Assembly: GCA_041393395.1 (NCBI GenBank)
Contig: JAWKKG010000004.1
Location: 682,001-746,000 of the forward strand
Direction: 5' to 3'
Origin: JAGQIB01 sp041393395
GTDB lineage: Bacteria > ARS69
DNA length: 64,000 nucleotides
Below, one piece after another: positions 17,723 through 27,119 of the stretch (within the stretch, counting starts at the first letter, position 1; every line of letters starts with the position of its first letter). Under the pieces are notes generated by a model. The model was not told where the DNA came from and did not search any database. It saw nothing but the letters and a program-made list of their open reading frames with translations. Made by a program: the position numbers and the translations under genes.

Positions 17723-18763
17723 TCAGGGCAGGTGGCGCACGATCGGCGGCCCCAGCCACCGCGTCACCGGAAGCGGCAGTCGGCTCCAAACCCTGACCGC
17801 CAGCTTGTACTTCGGATTGTCGGGGTTCAGCCCCGGCAGCTCCCCGCCCTCGGGCAGCAGGTACTCCCAGTGGAGACGCGTCGGCTCCGCCCCCCACTGC
17901 TTCTTGAACCTCCAGGGCCCCGATCCTTCGGTGGAACGCCCGAAGCAGAACTCGCGGATGCCATGATCGGCAGCCCACGAGATCGAGTCCCAGTACAGCG
18001 CCATGTTCGGCGAGAGCTTCAGCAGCTCCCGGCGCGACGCGGCCCAGTGCATCTCCACGAAGTCCCCGTGCCGCACGCAGATCCCGGCCGCGGCGGGACC
18101 GTCTTCGCCCTCCACCACGTTGAGACGCACCGACTCCGGGAACTCCCGGCACACCTCGCGGAAGAACGCCGGCGAATACACGGGAGTACCGAGGTCCCGC
18201 ATGTTCTCCGCGAACAAGTCGTAGAACAGCGGAAGATCGCGCGACGGTTCCCCCTCGCGCGTGACCAGCCCGCTCTTCTCGGCCTTGCGCACGAGGTTGC
18301 GGACCTTCGGCCCGATCGAGTTCCAGAGCTCGTCCTTGCCGCTCGAGACGTCGATCGACATCGACACCTTGGACTCGCGCGCCGGCCACTCCGGATGCTT
18401 GGCCTCGACGTGTCGGAGCTCGCAGAAGCTCGACCGCGTCTCCGTCAGGAGACGTCGTGATTCGAGCACGAGGGCGTCGTGCGCCCGGTCGGTCCCGCTC
18501 AGGATGCCGCCTCGATTCAGGTAGGGCACCGACACCAGATAGCGACCGAACAGCGGGTTCGCGAAGGCGACGAGCGGAAGAATCCCCTCGATTCGCCCGG
18601 CCGATCGAACGGCCCGGTACAGCGGCTCCTGTCCGAACGCCCGACGGATCACGCGAGCCCAGCCGGCCCGGTGATAGTGCGTTCCCTCGGAGTGCGCGGC
18701 CACGAACTCGTCCCAGGCGGGCTCGAGCTCCGGCGTCAGGGCCACCACCTCGATCTCGCTCAC
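17723..18763 (-). CDS. FemAB-like XrtA-associated protein (TIGR03019-like)
   Basis: This 346-residue protein of the FemAB/GNAT-like acyltransferase family occurs with PEP-CTERM/XrtA systems. Two GNAT-like halves are visible, with ELRHVEAKHPEWP in the first and EFCFGRSTEGSGPWRFKKQW near the end, the latter a family hallmark. Members of the wider family transfer aminoacyl groups from aminoacyl-tRNA; the substrate in exosortase systems is not known. GTG at 18763 overlaps the acetyltransferase stop (GAGTGA) and is preceded by GGTGGAGGA, though spacing is tight. It is the last gene of the 15-gene exopolysaccharide operon. Confidence 0.9.
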   Translation of the reverse strand: MSEIEVVALTPELEPAWDEFVAAHSEGTHYHRAGWARVIRRAFGQEPLYRAVRSAGRIEGILPLVAFANPLFGRYLVSVPYLNRGGILSGTDRAHDALVLESRRLLTETRSSFCELRHVEAKHPEWPARESKVSMSIDVSSGKDELWNSIGPKVRNLVRKAEKSGLVTREGEPSRDLPLFYDLFAENMRDLGTPVYSPAFFREVCREFPESVRLNVVEGEDGPAAAGICVRHGDFVEMHWAASRRELLKLSPNMALYWDSISWAADHGIREFCFGRSTEGSGPWRFKKQWGAEPTRLHWEYLLPEGGELPGLNPDNPKYKLAVRVWSRLPLPVTRWLGPPIVRHLP

Positions 18764-19368
18764 TCCTCCACCTTTCCCGGCGCGCGCTCGCCGCGCCGCC
18801 CCACCGGACGCGCGGGCATCCCGACCGCGATCGACTCGTCCGGAATCGGTTTCGTGACGACCGCACCCGAACCGATCACGCATCGACGGCCGACGTCGGC
18901 GAGCACGACGGCGTGGTTCCCGACCCACGTATCGGCGCCCACGGTCACTCGAGTGAACGTCCCGCCCTGCTCGCGCACGGGCGTGTCGAGGTCGTCGAAG
19001 CGATGCTGCGCACCGCCCGAGAGCACGTCGACGTTCGAGGCGAGCAGCACGTCGTCTTCCAGCGTGACGAGTCCGAGCGTGCACCGCGTGCCGACGTACA
19101 CTCGCCGGCCGATGCGGGCCCCCCGCTTCGAGAAGATCGTCCCGAACGACAGGCAGCAGTCGTCCGAGCAGGACTCCAGCGTGAGCCGGTAGAACTCCCG
19201 TCGCGCGTACTCCCCGAGCAGGCCCGGCCACAGCGACATGGCCTGACTCGCGCCGTGGAACGCCTTGTCGGGGTCCACGAACAGAGCTTCCAGACGGTAG
19301 ACGATCCAGGTCGGGAGCACGAGCAGCCGACAGATCACGGTCAGGCCGAGCTTGCCGATCCCCTTCAC
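18760..19368 (-). CDS. Hexapeptide-repeat (LbH) acetyltransferase
   Basis: This 202-residue left-handed beta-helix acyltransferase is likely to O-acetylate a sugar of the exopolysaccharide with acetyl-CoA. A helical N-terminal part is followed by hexapeptide-type repeats (IGRRVYVGTRCTLG, VTVGADTWVGNHAVVLADV, IGSGAVVTKPIPD) and the usual closing VGMPARPVG. The sequence resembles colanic-acid WcaF-type enzymes. It starts with GTG at 19368, overlapping the preceding glycosyltransferase stop as GTGA, and its stop overlaps FemAB. Confidence 0.85.
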   Translation of the reverse strand: MKGIGKLGLTVICRLLVLPTWIVYRLEALFVDPDKAFHGASQAMSLWPGLLGEYARREFYRLTLESCSDDCCLSFGTIFSKRGARIGRRVYVGTRCTLGLVTLEDDVLLASNVDVLSGGAQHRFDDLDTPVREQGGTFTRVTVGADTWVGNHAVVLADVGRRCVIGSGAVVTKPIPDESIAVGMPARPVGRRGERAPGKVEE

Positions 19369-20564
19369 GCCCGCGCCCCTTTCGCTCCGAACGATCGAAG
19401 CTCCCGCTCGACGATCTCCGCCGCGGCCTCCCAGGAGAACGACGCCGCGTGGGAGGCGATGACGTCCCGATTCCACGCGCGCGTCAAGCCCCACGCGAGG
19501 GCCTCGCCGAGAGTCTCCGGATCCACGCGATCCACCAGCCTCCCGACCTCGGGACGCGACACGAGCTCCGGCGTGCCCCACACGCGCGTGGCGACGACGG
19601 GCGTGCCGCACGCGAGCGCTTCCAGGACGACGTTCGGTCGCCCCTCCTTCGCGCTGGCGAGCACGAACAGATCGGCGGCGTTGTACCAGGGCGCAAGCTC
19701 CTCGTTTCGGATCGCGCCCACCAGCCGCACCCGGTCCTCGAGGCCTGTCTCCCGGATCGCCGCTTCCACGCCCGCCGTGAAGTCCCCCTCCTCGCCCGGC
19801 GCTCCCACGATCACGAGTCGCGTGTCGGGAGCGTCGCGGAGAACACGCGGCAGCGCGCGAACGACGTGGTGGAAACCCTTCCGTTCCACGAGATGGCCGA
19901 CCGAGAGGAGGACGCGCCCGTCCTCGGGCAAGCCGAGTCGACGCCGTGCCTCGTGCCGATCCCGGGGCGAAAAACGCTCGGGGTCGACGCCATTCGCCAC
20001 GGTGCGCGTTCTCTCCGGGGGTGCGCCGAGCTCGACGGCCGCGTCCCGCAGGGCGTCGGCCACCGCGAACACGGCGTCCGCGTGGCGCAACGTCCAGGCG
20101 ACCTGGCGGCGACGCACCGGATAGTCGGGCAGATCGTTCACGTCGTGCCCCCGCAGCGTGACCGACACGGGCACGCCGAGACGTCGCCCGAGCCAGACCG
20201 CGCCGAACCCGTCCGGGAACGCGAGGTGGGCGTCGATCCGCTCGACCGGAAACTCCCGGGCGATGCGCCGCGCGGCGGCGCGGCACGCGAGGCCGAGAAA
20301 CACGCCGTCGAGCGGTTTGAGGAACTTCGGCACGGAGAGGAACCGCGGGTACTCGACGGGAATCCCGTGCCGGACCTCCCGGCGCGGGATTCGCTCGCGA
20401 TGCCGGTAGCGACCCATCCAGCCCGTGAACGGAAACCACGGCACGGGGCAGAGCACGCGCACGGGGAAGCGTCGCGCCATGGCCACCACACGCTGCTCCA
20501 CGAACACCGCGTGCACGGGCTGGCTCTCGTTCGGATACAGCGTGGCGATCACGAGGACGTTCAT
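19365..20564 (-). CDS. Glycosyltransferase family 4
   Basis: This 399-residue GT-B fold retaining glycosyltransferase has an N-terminal LVIATLYPNESQPVHAVFVE acceptor-side motif and a family 4 donor domain (VGHLVERKGFHHVVRALPRV, then FVLASAKEGRPNVVLEALAC with the Glu-x7-Glu pattern). It probably adds one sugar to the lipid-linked repeat unit on the cytoplasmic face of the membrane. Donor and linkage cannot be read from sequence. It is coupled on both sides by four-base overlaps. Confidence 0.88.
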   Translation of the reverse strand: MNVLVIATLYPNESQPVHAVFVEQRVVAMARRFPVRVLCPVPWFPFTGWMGRYRHRERIPRREVRHGIPVEYPRFLSVPKFLKPLDGVFLGLACRAAARRIAREFPVERIDAHLAFPDGFGAVWLGRRLGVPVSVTLRGHDVNDLPDYPVRRRQVAWTLRHADAVFAVADALRDAAVELGAPPERTRTVANGVDPERFSPRDRHEARRRLGLPEDGRVLLSVGHLVERKGFHHVVRALPRVLRDAPDTRLVIVGAPGEEGDFTAGVEAAIRETGLEDRVRLVGAIRNEELAPWYNAADLFVLASAKEGRPNVVLEALACGTPVVATRVWGTPELVSRPEVGRLVDRVDPETLGEALAWGLTRAWNRDVIASHAASFSWEAAAEIVERELRSFGAKGARA

Positions 20565-21742
20565 CGCGCGACGCCCCCGGACGCGACGGCCGCCGCCTCC
20601 GCCTCGCGGCAGAGGCGCAGGAACTCGTCGGCGCGGCGATCCCAGCCGTGCTCCCGCACGCTGGCGGAGCGCTCCCTTGCCCCCGCGCGACCTTCGGCGA
20701 GCGCGGCCCGGAGCTCGCGGACCCAGTCGTCGACGTTGCGCGCGGTCCGGACGTGCGGCACGAACTTGCGGACCTCCGGGAGCGGCGTTGCGACCACTGG
20801 AATTCCCGAGGCCAGGAACTCACGCAATTTCAACGGATTGATGCGCTCTGTCAAAGTCGATTCTACGTAGGGCAGCACTGCCACGTCGAACGAGGCCACG
20901 ACCGCCGGCACGTCCTCGTACGGCACGGCCGGTAGGAAGTGCACGTTCGACTTGCGGTCGAGCTCGCCCGGCGGGAGCTGACGCGGACCGACGAAGGTGA
21001 ACGTCGCCTCGGGCATCGCATCGACGACGGCGGCGAATCGCGCGACGTCGATCCGCTCGTCGACGAGCCCCACGCTTCCGATGCGCGGCCGCGGAAGCGC
21101 CGCGACGGCGGCCGGGGGCTGTCCCGCCGGCGACCGGAATCTCTCCCAGTCGACCCCGTGCTCCAGGAGACGGACGCGCGGGTGTCGCGCCGACTTGCTC
21201 TCGAACAGCGCGTCCGCGGTCGCCACCACGAGGTCCACGCGAGAGAGAAGCTCGGCCTCCATCTCCAGCATCACGGAGCGGTCGGCCCCCGGCCACTCCG
21301 AGAACTCGTCCACACAGTAGTAGACGCTCGCCGCTTCCTCGATCCGCCCCACCACGCCCGCGGCGTTCGGGATCGTGGTGACGAGGATCGGACGCTCGGC
21401 CGGCGACACCGTGGCCCGGATGGCCCGGATCAGCAGAGTCGCATTGAGGCGACGCAGGGGATGCCAGCGGTCGAACGGCGTCATCACGGGACGCAGGACC
21501 TCCACCGGGACCGCGGGGTCGCTCGCGGCGGCTCCCGCGTCCGACCCGCCCAAGGCCCACTCCCGCAGTTTCCCCGCCGCCCGTGCGAGATCGGCCGGAC
21601 GAAGGGTGGGAGTGCGCGTGCCGATCGTGTTCACCCAGACCACCCGGTGGTGTGGCGCGATCCGGCGGAACAGGTGCTGGCAGCTGGACGGGTGCCGCCC
21701 CCAGTCGTCCGCGAACACCACGAAGGTACGGCGAGCGCTCAC
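20561..21742 (-). CDS. Glycosyltransferase (GT-B fold, WcaI/TuaH-like)
   Basis: This 393-residue glycosyltransferase begins FVVFADDWGRHPSSCQHLFR, a form seen in TuaH-like/family 1-4 enzymes of exopolysaccharide clusters. The central VYYCVDEFSEWPGAD motif (Y-x-x-x-D-x-x-x-x-x-x-G type) and the donor-side PYVESTLTERINPLKLREFLASG are characteristic. It is likely one step in repeat-unit assembly. GTG at 21742 overlaps the upstream stop as GTGA. Specific donor unknown. Confidence 0.87.
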   Translation of the reverse strand: MSARRTFVVFADDWGRHPSSCQHLFRRIAPHHRVVWVNTIGTRTPTLRPADLARAAGKLREWALGGSDAGAAASDPAVPVEVLRPVMTPFDRWHPLRRLNATLLIRAIRATVSPAERPILVTTIPNAAGVVGRIEEAASVYYCVDEFSEWPGADRSVMLEMEAELLSRVDLVVATADALFESKSARHPRVRLLEHGVDWERFRSPAGQPPAAVAALPRPRIGSVGLVDERIDVARFAAVVDAMPEATFTFVGPRQLPPGELDRKSNVHFLPAVPYEDVPAVVASFDVAVLPYVESTLTERINPLKLREFLASGIPVVATPLPEVRKFVPHVRTARNVDDWVRELRAALAEGRAGARERSASVREHGWDRRADEFLRLCREAEAAAVASGGVAR

Positions 21743-22872
21743 GTACGCATCCCCCGCAGGAGATCCCGGTACAGGTTCGCGTAGCCCTCCACCATCTGGT
21801 CGAACGTGAACAGACGCCGGACTCGCTGACGGCCGGCCTCCCCCATCACACGCGCCCGCTCGCGTTCGCCGAGCACGTCGCACAGCGCACGGCCCAGTGC
21901 CTGGTGATCGCCTCGCGGCGCGAGCAATCCCGTGACGTTTTCCTCCACGATCTCCGGGTTTCCCCCGACCGCGGTCGTCACGCACGGCAACCCCGAAGCC
22001 ATCGCTTCCAGAAGCGTCACGCTCGTGCCCTCGGAAAGAGACGACAGGGAGAACACGTCCCACGTGTGGAGCAACGCGGGCACATCCCGACGCACGCCGA
22101 GAAAGCGCACGCAGTCACGGATCGCGAGCTGGTCCGCCAGCGCTTCGAGCTCTTCGCGCAGCGGGCCGTCTCCGGCGAGCACGAGCTTCGCGCTCGGGAG
22201 CTCCGATCGCACGTGGGCGAACGCGCGGAACAGGGTGGCGTGGTCCTTCACGGGGGCGAATCGCGCCGCGATTCCCACGACCGGATCGTCCGGCCCGACT
22301 CCCTGCTCCGCACGCAGCGCGGCGCGATCGGGTACGGTCTCGAACCGCGCCGGATCGATCCCGTTGTACAGCACCCGGATCCGCGACTCCGGAAGCCCCT
22401 CGTTGTCCCGCAGGCAGTCCCGGATGAAACCGGAGACCGCCACGAGGCCGTCCGTCACCGGCGTCAGCGCACGATTGAACAGGACCCGCTTGGGCCGCCG
22501 TACGTCCGGGTAGTGCCGGCCGTGTTCGGTGAACAGGACCCGGGGGCGCCCGAAGCCGGCCACCGCGCCGAGTCCCCCGTAGAACCAGGGCGTGTACTGG
22601 TGCGCGTGGACGAGTTGCACCTTGCGGGCGCGAAGGGCGCGTCCGAGGCGGACGCCGAGCGCGAGGTCGACCCCCGGGCGCCGCCCGAGAACGTCGACCG
22701 GAATGCCGCGGGAGCGCAGGTCCTCGCCCAGCGGTCCGATCTCGTCCAGGAGCAGCACCGAGAACTCGAACTCGGATTCGAGTCGACGCACGAGCTGGTG
22801 AACCAGCACCTCGGCTCCGGCCACCACGAGACTGTGGAGGACGTGCGCCACGCGGGGACGATCGCCGCTCAC
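21739..22872 (-). CDS. Glycosyltransferase family 4 (TIGR03088-like)
   Basis: This 377-residue GT4 enzyme starts RVAHVLHSLVVAGAEVLVHQ and contains VHAHQYTPWFYGGLGA, IAARFAPVKDHATLFRAF and SLSEGTSVTLLEAMASGLP, the standard donor-binding order. It resembles sugar transferases named for PEP-CTERM/EpsH1 systems, but that subfamily call is by impression. It begins with GTG at 22872, overlapping the ligase stop. It probably elongates the exopolysaccharide repeat unit. Confidence 0.88.
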   Translation of the reverse strand: MSGDRPRVAHVLHSLVVAGAEVLVHQLVRRLESEFEFSVLLLDEIGPLGEDLRSRGIPVDVLGRRPGVDLALGVRLGRALRARKVQLVHAHQYTPWFYGGLGAVAGFGRPRVLFTEHGRHYPDVRRPKRVLFNRALTPVTDGLVAVSGFIRDCLRDNEGLPESRIRVLYNGIDPARFETVPDRAALRAEQGVGPDDPVVGIAARFAPVKDHATLFRAFAHVRSELPSAKLVLAGDGPLREELEALADQLAIRDCVRFLGVRRDVPALLHTWDVFSLSSLSEGTSVTLLEAMASGLPCVTTAVGGNPEIVEENVTGLLAPRGDHQALGRALCDVLGERERARVMGEAGRQRVRRLFTFDQMVEGYANLYRDLLRGMRT

Positions 22873-24383
22873 GCGCCCAACGGCTCCGGTGCGAGATCCA
22901 TCTCGTCTCCCTCCGCCTCCACCGCCTCCATCTCCGCCTGCCGCCGACGTTCCTCCTGCTCCTCGAGGCGCCGCTCCGTGATGCGCTCGAGGATCTGCGC
23001 CATGCCCACGAGGAGGTAGAAGTACTCGAAGTCCTCCATGGACAGGAAGAACCCGCACACCAGGTACCCCACGAGGGTCGCTTCGTAGACGCGCGTCAGC
23101 GTCCAGGCGAGTTCCTTGTTGCGACTCTCGGGCAGGAACTTGAGCATCCGGTCCACGCGCCGCACGGATCGGATCGTGAGCAGCACGAGAATTCCGTACG
23201 CCGCCAACGCCACGAGGCCGGACTCCGAGCCGAGCTGCACCCACGAGTTGTGGGCCTCTCGCGGCTCGTAGTTGGAGTAGTACGGGAACGCCTCCTGGAA
23301 CTGCTTCAGCCCCACCCCGAACAGCGGGTTGTGCTTCATCATGTTCATCCCGGTTTCCCAGGCTTCCAGGCGCCCCGACGCGGAACGGTCGTCCTCGTAC
23401 TCGTCGATCGAGCCGATGCGGTTGCGGTAGTCGTCGCCGGCGAGAGCCGCAAAGAAGACGAGGCCGAGCGCGATCAGCCCCATTCCCAGCCGCCGGTTGC
23501 GATCACGCAGGGAAACCACGAGCATGCTCGCCGACAGTCCGAGGAAGCCGCCCCGGGAGAACGTGGTCATCACGCCGTGCGCCACGATCGGGAGCAACCC
23601 GAGCAGGATGAGACGCCAGATCCAGCTCCTTGTCGCCCGCATGAAGAACCACAGGAAGGGAACGGACATCACGAGCACCATCGCGAAGTCGTTCTCGTCG
23701 AAGAACGCGGAGCCGCGCCGCCCCGGGCCGTGCACGATGCGCCAGCCATCGAGGAAGTACCGTTCGTTCGCCCACCATCCCAGATACGCGATGCTGAGCA
23801 TCAACACCCAGCCGAGCACGTAGAGCTTCTTCTCGGAGTTCACGACCGCGAGCGCGATGAAGTAGATGAGGAACAGCTTGTTCCAGTAATCCATCCACTT
23901 GTCCTGTCGCACGCCGAAGTCGCCGTACATCGTCGAGAGCCACAAGCAGGTCCACAGGACCGCGACGAAGAAGTTCTGGCGGCGCCAGAGGAAGCGCAGA
24001 TCCGGCCGCATCGCGAACTGGATCGCGGCGGAGACGAGAGTGAATGACGACACGAGCATGGTGAGACGGGCGCCCTCCAGGCCCCAGAACGTGTCCTGCG
24101 GCCGGAGAAACGCGAGCAGATAGTACGCGAGCACCCCGAGGAACGGCTCGAACAGGACCGCCACGCCACCCACGACGCCCAGGAACAGGACGAGCGCGAG
24201 CCGCGGAGGGTAGTTGATCGCGAGGTGGGCCGAGACCAGCGCGAGCCCGCAGATCAGCAGCAACGCGAACAGACGTCGCGAGAACACGACCTGGGGCAGC
24301 TCGTGGAAGCGCCAGGGGCTCTCGGGAGAGACCTCGCCGAACCGGCGTCGCTCCAGGAGGATCTCGGGATCCGGCGTGCTCAC
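22869..24383 (-). CDS. O-antigen ligase/polymerase-like membrane protein
   Basis: This 504-residue inner-membrane protein, about 11-12 helices, belongs to the O-antigen ligase / Wzy superfamily. The large periplasmic loop shows the characteristic NPLFGVGLKQFQEAFP and EAHNSWVQLGSESG motifs. It either polymerises lipid-linked repeat units or ligates the polymer. In exosortase loci a related putative O-glycosylation ligase (TIGR03097) is frequent, with similar length. The C-terminal 50 residues are a charged, Glu/Arg-rich cytoplasmic tail, probably coiled coil. GTG at 24383 overlaps the flippase stop. Confidence 0.88.
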   Translation of the reverse strand: MSTPDPEILLERRRFGEVSPESPWRFHELPQVVFSRRLFALLLICGLALVSAHLAINYPPRLALVLFLGVVGGVAVLFEPFLGVLAYYLLAFLRPQDTFWGLEGARLTMLVSSFTLVSAAIQFAMRPDLRFLWRRQNFFVAVLWTCLWLSTMYGDFGVRQDKWMDYWNKLFLIYFIALAVVNSEKKLYVLGWVLMLSIAYLGWWANERYFLDGWRIVHGPGRRGSAFFDENDFAMVLVMSVPFLWFFMRATRSWIWRLILLGLLPIVAHGVMTTFSRGGFLGLSASMLVVSLRDRNRRLGMGLIALGLVFFAALAGDDYRNRIGSIDEYEDDRSASGRLEAWETGMNMMKHNPLFGVGLKQFQEAFPYYSNYEPREAHNSWVQLGSESGLVALAAYGILVLLTIRSVRRVDRMLKFLPESRNKELAWTLTRVYEATLVGYLVCGFFLSMEDFEYFYLLVGMAQILERITERRLEEQEERRRQAEMEAVEAEGDEMDLAPEPLGA

Positions 24384-25924
24384 GCCACCACCTCCCCGGG
24401 CGTGCGCAGCCCGAGCTTCCTCGCCACCGCGCGGCGCCAGTCGAGATCCCCGAGCCGGCGCGGCAGGAGCCCCCAGGCGAGCACGAGACCGGCCGCTCCG
24501 GCGAGCGCGACTCCGGCCGTAAGGCGCAGCCAGGACGTCGGATCGATCCAGCGCGTTGCGCCGATTCCGGCCCCGAACGTCACCAGGCCGACGAGGACCC
24601 CGCGCCCGATCGACCCGAACAGAACGCGCCACGCGGACACCCCGAGCACGCGGGAGATGAACGGCACGAACCAGAGTCCCTCCGCCACCACGAACGGCAG
24701 GACGGCGGACCAGGCGGCGCCCGACAGACCGTAGCGCGGGATCAGCACCGCCGCGAGCGCCACCTTGGCGAGCCCCGCCACGAGTCCGACCACATTGAAC
24801 GTCCCGATCCGGGCCATCGCCACCAGGAACGCATGAGCGAAACGGGCCCCCATGGTGAAGAAGATCGGAATCGACAGGACCATCAGGATCGAACCGGCCT
24901 GCACGTGTTCCGGGTCGATCCAGAGCGAATAGAACGGGCGGGCGAACACGAGAATGCCTCCCACGAGCAACCCGCCGAGCGCGTAGAAGAACGCACTGCC
25001 GGAAAGGAACAGGCCACGGAGGCCCTCCACCCCATCGCGGGCGTAGCGCTGCGTGGCCCACGGCTCGAACACGTGCACCAGCGTGTGAACGAACTGGACC
25101 ACGTACGTGAGCAGAGTCGCGCCCAGGCTGTACATCGCGATGTCCGCCGGCGCGAGGAAAAGCCCGACCAGGAACAGGTCCGTCTGGTACTTGAGCAGCA
25201 TCCCCGTCGTCCCCACGAACGACTTCACGCCGTAGCCGAACAGCGTCCGGACGCTCTCGCGATCGACCCAACGTCGCCCGATCGCCCACTCGCCCGCCTG
25301 TCGCCGGGCCGCCAGCGCGAACACGATCCCGGAGATCGCCATCATGCCGAACCCGAGCACGGCCAGCGCGACGATGCGATAGCCGTTCAGGAGCAGCACC
25401 ACCGTGAGCGCGGATCGCAGCGCGAACGCTCCCGTCCGAACGACGTTCAGGGTGTCGAAGCGCTGGTGCGCGGTGAGCAGGCACGCGAAGATCGCGGTCG
25501 CGAAGTTCGTCGCGGCCGTGGCCGCCACGAAGAGGCAGGCGATCCGCGCGCTCCGCAGATGATCGTGGGGCACGTCGAACCAGTGTTCGAGACCGATCGC
25601 GAGCACCGCGCCCACCAGCATCGTGAGCGCCGCCGCGGGCAGCAGCATGGCGAGCGAGGAACTCACGGTCTTGTTCATCGCGTCGCGCTCGCCGCGGCCG
25701 GCGGCGTAGGCGACGTAGCGGGTCGCCGCGCTCTGGATGCCGAGCGTGAGGATCGAGTAGTGACCCGTGAACGAAACGATCAGCGACCACAATCCGTAGA
25801 TGTCGTCGCCGAGCGTGTGCACCACGAACGGCGACAGGAAGAACGTGATCACGACCGGCAGGACGAACCCGAGCTGGTTCGCCGCGAGGTTCGTGAACAT
25901 CCGGCTCCGCGATGCGTCAGCCAC
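24380..25924 (-). CDS. Wzx-type oligosaccharide flippase
   Basis: This 514-residue MOP-superfamily transporter with 12-14 predicted helices would flip undecaprenyl-PP-linked repeat units to the periplasm. The N-terminal region (NQLGFVLPVVITFFLSPFVV, then LGDDIYGLWSL) and IQSAATRYVAYAAGRG are typical of polysaccharide biosynthesis flippases. GTG at 25924 follows CGAGGG and overlaps the previous gene by eight bases; an internal ATG at 25900 is an alternative. It sits between glycosyltransferase and ligase genes, as in Wzx/Wzy-dependent clusters. Confidence 0.9.
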   Translation of the reverse strand: MADASRSRMFTNLAANQLGFVLPVVITFFLSPFVVHTLGDDIYGLWSLIVSFTGHYSILTLGIQSAATRYVAYAAGRGERDAMNKTVSSSLAMLLPAAALTMLVGAVLAIGLEHWFDVPHDHLRSARIACLFVAATAATNFATAIFACLLTAHQRFDTLNVVRTGAFALRSALTVVLLLNGYRIVALAVLGFGMMAISGIVFALAARRQAGEWAIGRRWVDRESVRTLFGYGVKSFVGTTGMLLKYQTDLFLVGLFLAPADIAMYSLGATLLTYVVQFVHTLVHVFEPWATQRYARDGVEGLRGLFLSGSAFFYALGGLLVGGILVFARPFYSLWIDPEHVQAGSILMVLSIPIFFTMGARFAHAFLVAMARIGTFNVVGLVAGLAKVALAAVLIPRYGLSGAAWSAVLPFVVAEGLWFVPFISRVLGVSAWRVLFGSIGRGVLVGLVTFGAGIGATRWIDPTSWLRLTAGVALAGAAGLVLAWGLLPRRLGDLDWRRAVARKLGLRTPGEVVA

Positions 25925-27119
25925 GAGAGCCCTCGAGATTCCGGGCGATCTCCCGGAGCCGGGCCGCGGAACGATCGTAGGAGAAGTCGCGCCGGACCCG
26001 TTCCCGGCCCGCCGCACCGAGACGTCGGGCCAGTGCGGGGTCGTCGAGCAGACGCAGCACGGCCGCCGCCACCGCGGCCGGTTCCGCCCCGTCCACCAGG
26101 AAGCCCGTGACGCCGTCGACGACCGCTTCCCGCGTTCCGCCGGTGTTGCCGGCAATCGCGGCGCGACCCGCCGCCGCCGCCTCCAGGAACACGATGCCGA
26201 AGCCCTCGATGTCCTGGTTCACGGTGCGATTCGGCATGAGGAACAGATCACACGCGCCGTACCAACCCACGAGATCCTCGTCCGGCACAGCGCCGAGGAA
26301 GAGGACGTGCTCGGCCACGCCGAGCTCGCGGGCAAGCTCGCCGAGCGAGTCGCGCTCCTCGCCCGATCCGACCACGACATACCGCGCTTCCGGGTGGCGC
26401 GCCAGGATCGTCGGCAGCGCCTGGATCGTCACGTCGTGGCCCTTGCGACGCTGCAGGCGTCCCACCGTGAGCAGCACGGGGTCCTCGGGCGAGATCCGGT
26501 GGCGCTCGCGCAGTGCACGGCCGCGTTCCTCGGTTCCCTCGAAGTCCTCCGCCGGCACCGACGGGTGGATCACGTGGATCCGCTCCGCACGCACCCCGAT
26601 TCCCTCGAGGATCCCGCGCGTGTGGTCCGAGTTCGCGATCACCGCCGCCGCGCCCCGGTAGATCAGGGGCAGGACGAACCGCAGCCGGCGCGACAGCAGG
26701 CCGGTCGTGATCTCCTCCCCGTGCGCGAACAGCACGTACGGCACGCCGTGCAGACGGCGCATCCAGTACGCGACCCAACCTTCCGGCAACACCTTGCCGA
26801 CGTGGATCTGACGCACGCCGTGGGAGCGGGCGAGCGCACGGGCGCGCGAGTACAGATGACGATACGGTCCGAACGTGGCGAGGACCGTAGGATCGCGATC
26901 CGGCATGGACATCGGGGCTCGCTCGATCGGGTGCGGGAACCGCACGACTTCCCCGCTCGCCGGCTCCGGTCCGCCCGCGAGAACGGTGATCCCGTCCGGC
27001 GCGAAGCGCTGATAGAGGTTCGCGAGCCACGTGACCGAGCCGCCTTTCTGCGGCAGGAAGTACTCGCTCATCAGCAGCAGCGGCAGGGCCTCGCGGGAGG
27101 CGCTCGCGGAGGGACTCAT
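25917..27119 (-). CDS. Glycosyltransferase family 4
   Basis: This 400-residue GT4 enzyme opens with LLLMSEYFLPQKGGSVTWLA, and the donor domain has TVGRLQRRKGHDVTIQALP and IEGFGIVFLEAAAAGRAAI. It resembles PimB/mannosyltransferase-like members but donor specificity is not readable. ATG at 27119 overlaps the upstream stop (ATGA). It is one of four GT4/GT-B enzymes in this operon, which suggests a repeat unit of several sugars. Confidence 0.88.
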   Translation of the reverse strand: MSPSASASREALPLLLMSEYFLPQKGGSVTWLANLYQRFAPDGITVLAGGPEPASGEVVRFPHPIERAPMSMPDRDPTVLATFGPYRHLYSRARALARSHGVRQIHVGKVLPEGWVAYWMRRLHGVPYVLFAHGEEITTGLLSRRLRFVLPLIYRGAAAVIANSDHTRGILEGIGVRAERIHVIHPSVPAEDFEGTEERGRALRERHRISPEDPVLLTVGRLQRRKGHDVTIQALPTILARHPEARYVVVGSGEERDSLGELARELGVAEHVLFLGAVPDEDLVGWYGACDLFLMPNRTVNQDIEGFGIVFLEAAAAGRAAIAGNTGGTREAVVDGVTGFLVDGAEPAAVAAAVLRLLDDPALARRLGAAGRERVRRDFSYDRSAARLREIARNLEGSRG